Below, in pieces: positions 7,074-14,132 of a stretch of DNA of 39,424 nt. Location: contig NZ_JAMQGM010000069.1 in NCBI RefSeq assembly GCF_023703325.1, positions 1 to 39,424 of the forward strand, read 5' to 3'. The position numbers and the translations under genes were made by a program. The notes beneath the pieces were generated by a model. The model ran no database searches. It saw only the letters and a program-made list of their open reading frames with translations, and was not told the DNA's origin. Every line of letters begins with the position of its first letter. Position 1 is the stretch's first letter. Source of the DNA: Streptomyces meridianus. Lineage in GTDB: Bacteria > Actinomycetota > Actinomycetes > Streptomycetales > Streptomycetaceae.

Positions 7074-8080
7074 CTCCGCCCGCCCGCCGTTCGCGCCGCC
7101 GCATCCCCCTGCGCCGGGCCCGTCCCGTCGACTGGGCAGCCCAGCCACCCACCTGGCGCGACGCCGCCCCCGGCATCATCGCCGCCGCCCTGAAACGCGC
7201 GAAGGCACGCCCCACGGGGAACTGGTACGTCCTCGGGGCCGCCCGGGACGTCCGCCCCGGACGCCCCTTCGGACGGAGCGTCGCCGGCACCGACGTGGTC
7301 GCCTGGCGCGGCCCGGGCGGCCGGCTCCTCGCCGGTGCGGGTGCATGCCCGCACCTGGGCGCACCGCTGCGGCAGAGCAGGGTCAGTTGCGGGCGGCTCG
7401 TCTGTCACTGGCACGGCATGGCCTTCGACGGCACCGCGACCGGCGGATGGGAGCCCTACCCCGCGCACGACGACGGCGTGCTCGCCTGGGTGCGCCTGGA
7501 CGCCGCCGGGGGCGAACGGCCGCTGGACGAACCCCTCCTGACGGCCCGCCCGGCACCGGGCACCTTCCTCGACGCGGTCACCGTCGCGGAGGGGAACTGC
7601 GACCCCGAGGACGTGGTGGCCAACCGCCTCGACCCGTGGCACGGCTCCTGGTTCCACCCGTACTCCTTCACCGGCCTCACCGTTCTCGAGACGCCGGACG
7701 GCGGGGGGAGCGCGGCGGACCGGTTCCTCGTCGAGGTCTCCTTCAAGGTCACCGGCCGCGCGGTCGTTCCGGTCCGAGCGGCCTTCACGGCGCCCGGCCC
7801 CCGCACCGTGGTGATGCACATCCTCGAGGGCGAGGGCGCCGGTTCCGTCGTGGAGACCCACGCAACCCCGCTCGGCAACGACACCGGGGGGCGCCCGCGC
7901 ACCGCCGTCATCGAAGCGGTCATGGCCACCTCGGACCGTCCGGGCTTCGCCCTCGCCCGCAGCGCCGCCCCGGCACTGCGACCGCTGATCCGCGGCGCCG
8001 CCGCCCGCCTGTGGCGCGACGACCTGGCCTATGCCGAGCGGCGCTGGGAACTGCGCGACGCGGGGCGCTTTCCCGGCTGA
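7070..8080 (+). CDS. Rieske-type oxygenase in the crt operon
   Basis: A 336-residue protein. Residues about 50-145 hold a Rieske [2Fe-2S] domain with the ligand pattern C93-P-H95 and C112-H-W-H115. Downstream, N185, D188, H191 and H196 (NRLDPWHGSWFHP) match the mononuclear-iron site of Rieske non-haem oxygenases, so the catalytic half is probably intact. It should hydroxylate or otherwise oxidise a substrate with electrons from a separate ferredoxin or reductase, neither of which is visible here. It occupies the position called crtV in other streptomycete clusters. By context the substrate is a carotenoid or aromatic end group. The start is fixed by the ATGA overlap with crtB and GGAGG at 7053-7057. 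The N-terminal 20 residues are strongly basic and unassigned. Confidence 0.82.
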   Translation: MTPPARRSRRRIPLRRARPVDWAAQPPTWRDAAPGIIAAALKRAKARPTGNWYVLGAARDVRPGRPFGRSVAGTDVVAWRGPGGRLLAGAGACPHLGAPLRQSRVSCGRLVCHWHGMAFDGTATGGWEPYPAHDDGVLAWVRLDAAGGERPLDEPLLTARPAPGTFLDAVTVAEGNCDPEDVVANRLDPWHGSWFHPYSFTGLTVLETPDGGGSAADRFLVEVSFKVTGRAVVPVRAAFTAPGPRTVVMHILEGEGAGSVVETHATPLGNDTGGRPRTAVIEAVMATSDRPGFALARSAAPALRPLIRGAAARLWRDDLAYAERRWELRDAGRFPG

Positions 8081-8086
8081 GGCCGT

Positions 8087-8143
8087 CCGCCCGGGGTGTG
8101 CCGCAGGAGAGCACCCCGAGCGGGCAGCCGCCGGACCGGCGGC
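8087..8143. terminator. Paired hairpins between the convergent crt operons
   Basis: Two stem-loops lie in the 73-base gap between the operon ends. The first pairs 8087-8098 with 8112-8123 (12 positions, one mismatch). The second is GCCGCCG-GAC-CGGCGGC (8127-8143), a perfect 7-base-pair stem. Neither has a long U tract, which is usual for streptomycete terminators. Their position suits bidirectional termination. Confidence 0.6.
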
Positions 8144-8153
8144 CGTGGGCCCC

Positions 8154-9710
8154 TCACCCGAGGACGGCCGCCAGTGCCCGCAGTCCCCGCGAGCGTCCCG
8201 CGGCGGGCACCGTCCACAGTGTCTGGCCCTGCACGCCCCACCGCTCCAGCAGCGCGTTGGCCGCGAGGAAACCCGTGGTCGCCGCCCGTTCCATCAATGC
8301 CACCGGCAGGTCCACCCGCACCAGATCCCCGGCGAGCACCAGGCCGGGATCGGACGTGCGCACCCCCGGCCGGTCCGCGAAGCCACCGACCGGGAAGAGC
8401 GGACAGTCGTCCCGCCACTCGTGCCGTGCCTCCACCACTGTCGTCCCGCGGGTCTCCGGGAGGATCCGGTGCAACTGCCGGACCGACTCGGCCTCGACGG
8501 CACGCCGGTCGGCGGTCGGCGCAACGGCGTACGCGTGCAGCTCCACCACCGAACCGCCGGAACGCCGCGTCCAGCGTGCGGCCTCGCCCTCGTAGCGCTC
8601 CAGGACGCTGACGTTGTCCAGTACCCCGTAGCCGCTGGTGCCCAGGAAACCCGGCCGGTCGGCCCGCACGGCATCGGCCAGCCACAACCGCGTGACCAGG
8701 AACGGCGGAGCGGTGCGCAGCCGGGAGACCCGGTGGCGCAGCGCCGCGTCGCCGATGGACGGCGAGGCCGCCACGACCCCCTGCAGCCCGGTGGTGTCCA
8801 GGGCCAGGACCACCGCGTCGTACCGGTCGCGCGACCCCCGGGTGCTCACCGTGTACGTGCCCGATCCGTCGCGGCTCACCGACTCGACCGGGGTGCCCGT
8901 CAGCAACCCGGCCCCGTGGCCCGTCAGATACGTGGCGAGCGGCTCCCACAGCGCCGCCGGGAAGGGCTCGCCGACGACATCGAACAGCAGACCCTCGCTC
9001 GAGCCCAGGAAGTAGATGTGGAACATCAGCGCGAGCTCTGCCGCGGAGAGTTCACCGGGGTCGGCGAAGAAGCTGCGGGAGAACACCCGGAACGCCAGCT
9101 GCCGGGCCGCCTCGGGGAAGCGGATGCGCTCCAGGAAGTCCGCGGCGCTCACCCCGTCCAGCCGCGCGAACACCTCCGGCACCCGGACGTCCAGCAGGGG
9201 CAGCGCAGCGGCCGGGTCCATGGCCAGCAGGTCCGGCCAGGCGAAGGTGGGGCTGCCGGCCACGAAACCCAGTGCGTTCCATGGCGGAGTACGCGGCACC
9301 CGTGCGAAGCCGTCCCGCAACCCGCCGCTGTGGGCCAGCGGGTAGTCGGGCAGGGGGGTGAGCATGCCGAGGGTGCCGTCCACCCGGCGCAGCAGCCCCC
9401 GCAGGTTGTAGTACTGCCGGAAGAACGCGTGGAACCCGCGGCTCATCGTCGCCGTGGTGCCGTCCGCCAGCCGCACGGGCCAGCCGCGCAACCGCCCGCC
9501 CAGCTGCGGCTCCCGTTCGTACACCGTGACCCGAACTCCCCGCTCGACCAAGGCCGTCGCCGCCGCCAGGCCGGCGATGCCACCGCCGAGTACGGCCACC
9601 GCGGGGGCCGGGCCGAGGACCCGCGGGCTGCCGGGGGCGGCGGGGACGACGAGGGCGCGGCGGTCACGTCCCCGGCGCGCCGATGCCCCGCGGCCCTGAC
9701 GCGGACTCAC
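8154..9710 (-). CDS. crtU: Isorenieratene synthase-type carotene desaturase/methyltransferase
   Basis: A 518-residue FAD flavoprotein related to CrtI. Known CrtU enzymes convert beta-ionone rings of beta-carotene to aromatic phi rings through desaturation and a methyl shift. Visible are the dinucleotide motif VAVLGGGIAGLAAA (about 38-51), YERE-x-QLGGR, and the HAFFRQYYNLR segment characteristic of carotene desaturases of this branch. A C-terminal LVLAGD..R.DLPVALMERA segment is the second FAD contact. The GTG start overlaps the crtT stop (GTGA); longer readings run across crtT in another frame. The 35 residues before the FAD motif are basic and probably disordered. It is the last gene of the minus-strand operon and determines aromatic products. 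Confidence 0.92.
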   Translation of the reverse strand: MSPRQGRGASARRGRDRRALVVPAAPGSPRVLGPAPAVAVLGGGIAGLAAATALVERGVRVTVYEREPQLGGRLRGWPVRLADGTTATMSRGFHAFFRQYYNLRGLLRRVDGTLGMLTPLPDYPLAHSGGLRDGFARVPRTPPWNALGFVAGSPTFAWPDLLAMDPAAALPLLDVRVPEVFARLDGVSAADFLERIRFPEAARQLAFRVFSRSFFADPGELSAAELALMFHIYFLGSSEGLLFDVVGEPFPAALWEPLATYLTGHGAGLLTGTPVESVSRDGSGTYTVSTRGSRDRYDAVVLALDTTGLQGVVAASPSIGDAALRHRVSRLRTAPPFLVTRLWLADAVRADRPGFLGTSGYGVLDNVSVLERYEGEAARWTRRSGGSVVELHAYAVAPTADRRAVEAESVRQLHRILPETRGTTVVEARHEWRDDCPLFPVGGFADRPGVRTSDPGLVLAGDLVRVDLPVALMERAATTGFLAANALLERWGVQGQTLWTVPAAGRSRGLRALAAVLG

Positions 9711-10450
9711 GGCCGTGCCACCTCCTCGGTTCGCGGCCCTGCCGGCCGGCGCGCGACGAAGGTGTGCACGATGCCCCGCTGCCAGCCGCCCACCGTCCCC
9801 ATCCCGACGCCCGCGAATCCGGCACGGGACAGCCGTCGGCACAGCCCGTCCGCGGTGTCGAAGTCCAGCACGCTGCGCCACAGATGGCGGTAGAGGGCGG
9901 GGCCCCCGCGCCCGACGCTGCCCGCCGGGATGACGATGCCCCAGCAGACGGCCGACCAGACGGCGCGGTGCCGGGCGGTGCCGCTCAGCGCATAGTCGTG
10001 AACCGCCAATACGCCGCCAGGGACGAGGAGTTGGCGCAGACTTCGCAGCACCGCGTCCGGATCCGCCACATTGCGCAGCAGGTACGCGCAGAACACGGCG
10101 TCGAAGGGACCGTGCACCCCTGCCGCCGCCAGCTCCTCGACGGGGGAGTGGACGAACGTCACTCCCTCCGGCCACGGTTTGGCCGCAGCCTGCCGCAGCA
10201 TTCCGGCAGAGGCGTCGATCGCTGTGATCGAGGCCGCCGGCGCGACGCTCAGCAGCGCCGCGGTGGAGGACCCGGTTCCGCACCCCGCGTCCAGCAGCCG
10301 CAGCCCGGCACCACCTCGCGGCAGCCCCAGACGTTCGGCGGACAGCCGCAGATGCCGGTGATAGCCCGGATTCGCGGCGACCAGCCGGTCGTACGATCGC
10401 GCGGCGCGGTCGAACGCGGCGGTCAGACGTTGGCCCTGCAGCACTGCCAT
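9707..10450 (-). CDS. crtT: Class I SAM-dependent methyltransferase
   Basis: A 247-residue Rossmann-fold methyltransferase of the UbiE/Methyltransf_11 type. The SAM-binding glycine loop is LLDAGCGTGSS (52-62), followed by the acidic ITAIDAS loop and the motif IV segment FDAVFCAYLLRNV. Its place between crtY and crtU matches crtT of known streptomycete isorenieratene loci. The exact substrate is unproven; ring conversion by CrtU alone can give isorenieratene, so CrtT may modify a variant or a hydroxylated product. The ATG at 10448-10450 follows a GGGAG ribosome site. A 73-base gap separates it from crtY, the only non-overlapping junction in this operon. Confidence 0.88.
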   Translation of the reverse strand: MAVLQGQRLTAAFDRAARSYDRLVAANPGYHRHLRLSAERLGLPRGGAGLRLLDAGCGTGSSTAALLSVAPAASITAIDASAGMLRQAAAKPWPEGVTFVHSPVEELAAAGVHGPFDAVFCAYLLRNVADPDAVLRSLRQLLVPGGVLAVHDYALSGTARHRAVWSAVCWGIVIPAGSVGRGGPALYRHLWRSVLDFDTADGLCRRLSRAGFAGVGMGTVGGWQRGIVHTFVARRPAGPRTEEVARP

Positions 10451-10523
10451 GGGGACGACTCCCGGAAGAGACTCACACCGTGCCGGGTGACGGAACGGGA
10501 CGGATCGTTCATCACGGGCATTC

Positions 10524-11729
10524 TCAACCGTGAGGCGCCGTCCGGTGGCGGCGCATCGCCGGGAGCTCCACCGCTGTGCGCAACATGGGCCACACCGGCG
10601 TGGTCAGACCGATGGCGAAGTCCTCGCGCAGCCCGGTGCGTCCGTCCAGGAAACGCAGCAGCCGATCGGGTGGATTGCCGGCGAACAGGCGGGTGAAGAA
10701 CGCGGCACCGTCCACCCGCCCGGTGCCCAGCGCCCGCAGCATGACCGCGTCCATGGCCAGGTGCCGGGCGGGATAGGCCGGAGGGGGCTCCGGAACCCGG
10801 CCGCAGTGCAGCGCCTCGGCGACGGCCCGGGTCTGCCGTCCGATCGCCGCGAAGGTGTAGCCGGTCGAGGGCCGTGTTGCGCCGCCGGCCGCCCCGATCC
10901 GGAACACCGACGCGCCCACGCGGCGGGGCAGTGCGGCGTCCGTCATGGGGATGGCGCCCTGTTCCGCCTCCGTCACCTCGAAGCCGCGCAGGCCGAGTAC
11001 GCCGGACGTGTACTGGCGCAGGGCGCGCTCGTAGGCGGCCTCGGCGAGCGGCACGGCCGAGAACTCCGTGTACTCCACCAGCGCCTCGTGGGTCCCGAGG
11101 GGGAGCACGTAGCCGAAGGACAGCCCCCGATCGGGCTGGGGGGTGCGGAAATCCATCAGTTCGGCCGTCCCCGGCTCGAAGGACGCGTCCTCGCAGCGCA
11201 CGTACCAGCCGCGGAAGTGCTGGAGCAGGGCGGTGCGTGCCGGGGGCGGGGAGCGCAACGGCCGGGAGTCGAAAACCCAGCGGGCGCGGAGGGCCAGCCC
11301 GGAGCCGTCGTCCCGCAGGCCGTGCACGACGGCGCCGTCCGGCCCGTCCTCGATCCGGGTCACCTCCGCCGTCAGCCGGGTGACCTCGGGCCGGTCCGCC
11401 AGCCGGTCGGTCACCCACGCCTCGAACCGCGGCGAGCGGATCATCTTGTACCGCGCGGTGCCGAGCGGCACCTCGATCGCCCGCCCGCCTCGGTCGCGCA
11501 CCCGCAGCCGGTCCCAGGCGGCGGCGACCACCGGGTCGTACTCGCCGGCCGCGGAGTTCTCCCAGAAGCACCAGGTCCGCGCGGGCGGCCGGAGCGGGCC
11601 GCGCGGCGCGTCCACCAGGGTCACCGTCGGTGCGTCGCTGCGGTGCCCGGCCACTGGCGAGGCGAGGCGGTCGACCAGCGACAGACCGGCGGCGCCGGCG
11701 CCGATCACGACGACGTCCGCATCCGTCAT
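10524..11729 (-). CDS. crtY: Lycopene beta-cyclase
   Basis: A 401-residue flavoprotein of the CrtY family that cyclises both ends of lycopene to beta-carotene. The N-terminal VVVIGAGAAGLSLVDRL (6-22) binds the dinucleotide; VLPLGTHEALVEYTEFS and IGAAGGATRPSTGYTFAAIGRQ are typical downstream segments. Length is usual for bacterial CrtY. The ATG at 11727-11729 overlaps the TGA of the upstream DUF2236 gene, which fixes the start and shows coupling. It supplies the rings that CrtU aromatises. Confidence 0.94.
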   Translation of the reverse strand: MTDADVVVIGAGAAGLSLVDRLASPVAGHRSDAPTVTLVDAPRGPLRPPARTWCFWENSAAGEYDPVVAAAWDRLRVRDRGGRAIEVPLGTARYKMIRSPRFEAWVTDRLADRPEVTRLTAEVTRIEDGPDGAVVHGLRDDGSGLALRARWVFDSRPLRSPPPARTALLQHFRGWYVRCEDASFEPGTAELMDFRTPQPDRGLSFGYVLPLGTHEALVEYTEFSAVPLAEAAYERALRQYTSGVLGLRGFEVTEAEQGAIPMTDAALPRRVGASVFRIGAAGGATRPSTGYTFAAIGRQTRAVAEALHCGRVPEPPPAYPARHLAMDAVMLRALGTGRVDGAAFFTRLFAGNPPDRLLRFLDGRTGLREDFAIGLTTPVWPMLRTAVELPAMRRHRTAPHG

Positions 11730-12643
11730 CGGGTGGCTGCCGGGGTCGACGCCAGGCGGGCGCGTGCCGCTTTCAGATGCGGGCCCTCCTTCAACGACCG
11801 GGGCAGCGCCACGAGCGCGGTGCGCAGCCCGCGGGCCTGAAGGGTCGCGAGCGGGGGGATGACGGGCCAGGTGGGCCACCCGTACATGCCGCGCGCCCAG
11901 TCGGGCAACAGCCCGAACGCCAGTGCGGTCAGCGCGGCCCACAGCGGCCGGGCCGGGGTGGCGTACCGGACCCAGGCGGGGAAGGGCGGGGCGAGCGCGA
12001 ACCGGGCCGCCTCCCTGGCCGCCGGAGTGATCACGAGGTCGGGCCGTACGGACGCGAAGTAGGCGTCGAGTTCGTCCGTGGTCCGGGGCACGGGGTGGTC
12101 CGGCGGGACACCGACCCGCCGGGCGACGCCCGCCTGTTCGGCCAGATAGGTGTCGGCCTCGGCCGGGGGCAGGCGCAGCCCGGCACGCCGGGTGACCTCG
12201 AGGAACGAGCCGACCTCGCTGGCGTGGACCCAGGTGAGCAGCGCGGGGTCGTTCGCGTCGTACGGCCTGCCGGTCACCGGGTCCGTGCCGTGGACGTGCC
12301 GGTGCACGGCACGGACCCGGTCGATCGCCGCCTGGGCCTCCGTGCCGGTGCCGTAGGTGACGGCTCCGATGAAGGACGCCGTTCGGTAGAGCCGGCCCCA
12401 GGGGTCCTCGCGGAAGGCCGAGTGCGCGGCCACCCCGGCCATGGCCAGAGGATGCAGCGCCTGGAGCAACAGGGCGCGGATCCCGGCGAGGAGCATCGCG
12501 GGGTCGGTGTGGACGCGCCAGGACACCGACTGCGGACCGAACAGGCCGTCCGCCGGGATCGGCCCGTCCGGGCCGGGAGCTTCCGACCGCGGGGCCGGGG
12601 CGGCCCCGGGGGCCCGGGGGATACGGGAGATCTCGTCGTCCAC
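11726..12643 (-). CDS. DUF2236 (MpaB-like, haem-binding) protein coupled to crtY
   Basis: A DUF2236/oxygenase-MpaB family protein; characterised relatives (rubber oxygenase Lcp, fungal MpaB) are haem enzymes. Seen: GLFGPQSVSWRVHTDPAMLLAG near the start, then ALLLQALHPLAMAGVAAHSAF with the conserved histidines, RLYRTASF and TWVHASEVGSFL. I prefer GTG 12641-12643 (305 residues) because it leaves about 30 residues before the conserved region and clears the divergent promoter space. ATG 12781 (351 residues) is possible but places a hairpin-forming, unconserved segment in the protein. The stop overlaps crtY. Acting on a carotenoid is inferred: Lcp cleaves isoprenoid double bonds, so oxidative tailoring or cleavage is plausible. 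Confidence 0.8.
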   Translation of the reverse strand: MDDEISRIPRAPGAAPAPRSEAPGPDGPIPADGLFGPQSVSWRVHTDPAMLLAGIRALLLQALHPLAMAGVAAHSAFREDPWGRLYRTASFIGAVTYGTGTEAQAAIDRVRAVHRHVHGTDPVTGRPYDANDPALLTWVHASEVGSFLEVTRRAGLRLPPAEADTYLAEQAGVARRVGVPPDHPVPRTTDELDAYFASVRPDLVITPAAREAARFALAPPFPAWVRYATPARPLWAALTALAFGLLPDWARGMYGWPTWPVIPPLATLQARGLRTALVALPRSLKEGPHLKAARARLASTPAATR

Positions 12644-12845
12644 CTCTCCATGGTGGCCCCTGGGGGCGCGCTCCGGCCGTACTCCCGGCGCGAGGCCGAC
12701 CGGCGCGTCATCCGTTCGCTCCGCGCGGTTGCGTGTAAGCACCTTGTCGCGGGGCAATCGGGAGGACCGGCCTCCCGGCATTGACGGAGGCCACCGTCCG
12801 GCTCGCAGGCCACGACGGGAGGCGGCGTCGGAGAGGCGGACATCC
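12644..12845. promoter_or_regulatory. Divergent intergenic region between DUF2236-crtY and yihY
   Basis: About 200 bases that must hold promoters for both directions if the shorter DUF2236 start is right. A perfect stem-loop CGGGAGG-ACCGG-CCTCCCG lies at 12759-12777. I found no convincing -35/-10 pair on either strand, and no copy of the crtE palindrome, so the two crt operons may be regulated differently. Confidence 0.35.
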
Positions 12846-13919
12846 GTGACGGACGAGCAGCGGGGTGACGACGGCGGTGCCCGGCCGGGGGACGAGGACG
12901 GGCGCGGTCAGGGATCGGGGGAGGAGCGCCCGGGTAACGGGCGTGCGGCGAACGACGGCCCGGGCGGCCCGGAACGAAACGGCCCCGGGGCGAACGGGCG
13001 AGCCGTGCCCGCCAGTCCCGCCGAACTGTCCGGGAAGAGCTGGAAGGAGGCGCTCAAGCGGACGAAGAAGGAGTTCAAGGACGACAACCTCACCGACCTC
13101 GCGGCCGCCCTGACCTACTACGGGGTGCTGGCGATCTTCCCGGCCCTGCTGGCGCTGGTGTCGATCCTCGGGCTTCTCGGCAACGCGAGCATCGACCCGC
13201 TCATCGACAACGTGAGCCGCTTCGCCCCGGAATCCGTCCGTGAACTGCTCACGACCATGCTGGACCAGCTGAAGAGCACCCAGGGGCAGGCCGGAATCGC
13301 GCTGGCCGTCGGCATCCTGCTCGCCCTGTGGTCGGCATCGGGTTACGTGGCCGCGTTCATGCGCGCTGCGAACGTCGTCTACGACGTGGGCGAGGGCCGC
13401 CCGGCCTGGAAGACGCTGCCGCTGCGGTTCGGCATCACCGTCGTGGTCGTGGTGCTGGTGGCGCTGATCGCCGTCGGGGTGGTGTTCACCGGGACGCTGG
13501 CCCGGCGGACCGGAGAGATCATCGGACTGGGGGACACGGCCGTCACCGTGTGGAACCTCGCCAAGTGGCCGGTGATGCTGCTCCTGGCGAGCCTGGTGAT
13601 CGCGCTGCTGTACTGGGCTGCCCCCAACGTCCGGCGCCGGTTCCGCTGGGTCTCGCCCGGCAGCGTCCTGGCCGTCCTCCTCTGGCTCGCGGCGTCGCTG
13701 GCCTTCGCCGCGTACGTGGCCAACTTCGCCGGCTACGGCAAGACGTACGGCAGCCTCGCCGGGGTCATCGTCTTCCTGGTCTGGCTGTGGATCTCGAACA
13801 TCGCGGTCCTGCTGGGGCTGGAGTTCAACGCCGAGATGGAGCGCGGGCGCGCCATCGAGGGCGGCCACCCGCCGGACGACGAGCCTTACGTGGAGCCCCG
13901 GGACACGCGCAAGCTGTGA
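12846..13919 (+). CDS. YihY/BrkB-family inner membrane protein
   Basis: A 357-residue integral membrane protein. The GTG start at 12846 follows a GAGAGG ribosome site. Residues 1-60 are a hydrophilic Gly/Asp/Arg-rich tail. The YihY domain begins at SWKEALKRTKKEFKDDNLTD and continues with LTYYGVLAIFPALLALVSIL. About six hydrophobic segments are visible, with the conserved ALWSASGYVAAFMRA..VYDV, WAAPN.RRRFRWVSPG and ...YGKTYGSLAGVIVFLVWLW between them. The family is widespread and mostly uncharacterised; the old assignment as RNase BN is a known misannotation. It is monocistronic here and shows no clear link to the crt genes. Confidence 0.88.
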   Translation: MTDEQRGDDGGARPGDEDGRGQGSGEERPGNGRAANDGPGGPERNGPGANGRAVPASPAELSGKSWKEALKRTKKEFKDDNLTDLAAALTYYGVLAIFPALLALVSILGLLGNASIDPLIDNVSRFAPESVRELLTTMLDQLKSTQGQAGIALAVGILLALWSASGYVAAFMRAANVVYDVGEGRPAWKTLPLRFGITVVVVVLVALIAVGVVFTGTLARRTGEIIGLGDTAVTVWNLAKWPVMLLLASLVIALLYWAAPNVRRRFRWVSPGSVLAVLLWLAASLAFAAYVANFAGYGKTYGSLAGVIVFLVWLWISNIAVLLGLEFNAEMERGRAIEGGHPPDDEPYVEPRDTRKL

Positions 13920-13997
13920 CGGGCGCTGCCCGTTCATGCGTCGCCGTTTTTCGCCGCCCGGAGCCTGAACCGGGGCGGGCGGACCTTTCCGACCCGG

Positions 13998-14014
13998 CAC
14001 CCGAGCCCCGGGTG
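13998..14014. terminator. Hairpin between convergent yihY and helicase genes
   Basis: CACCCG-AGCCC-CGGGTG is a perfect 6-base-pair stem with a 5-base loop, extendable by wobble pairs, in the 213-base gap 13920-14132. Both neighbouring genes end towards it. I see no gene in this gap. Confidence 0.45.
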
Positions 14015-14132
14015 TTCGCCTCCCGGCCCGGGGCGCGCCAGGAAATCCTTGAGGCCTGCGAGAAGTGGGCCGGCTGCTCCACCTCCTTGAACGGGTTCGG
14101 TCGGGTACCGGCCGAGGGGCAGCCCGGCCCTC

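Noticed and set aside
12644..12781. 46-residue N-terminal extension of the DUF2236 protein
   Set aside because: Unconserved, includes a stable hairpin and leaves almost no promoter space; not fully excluded.
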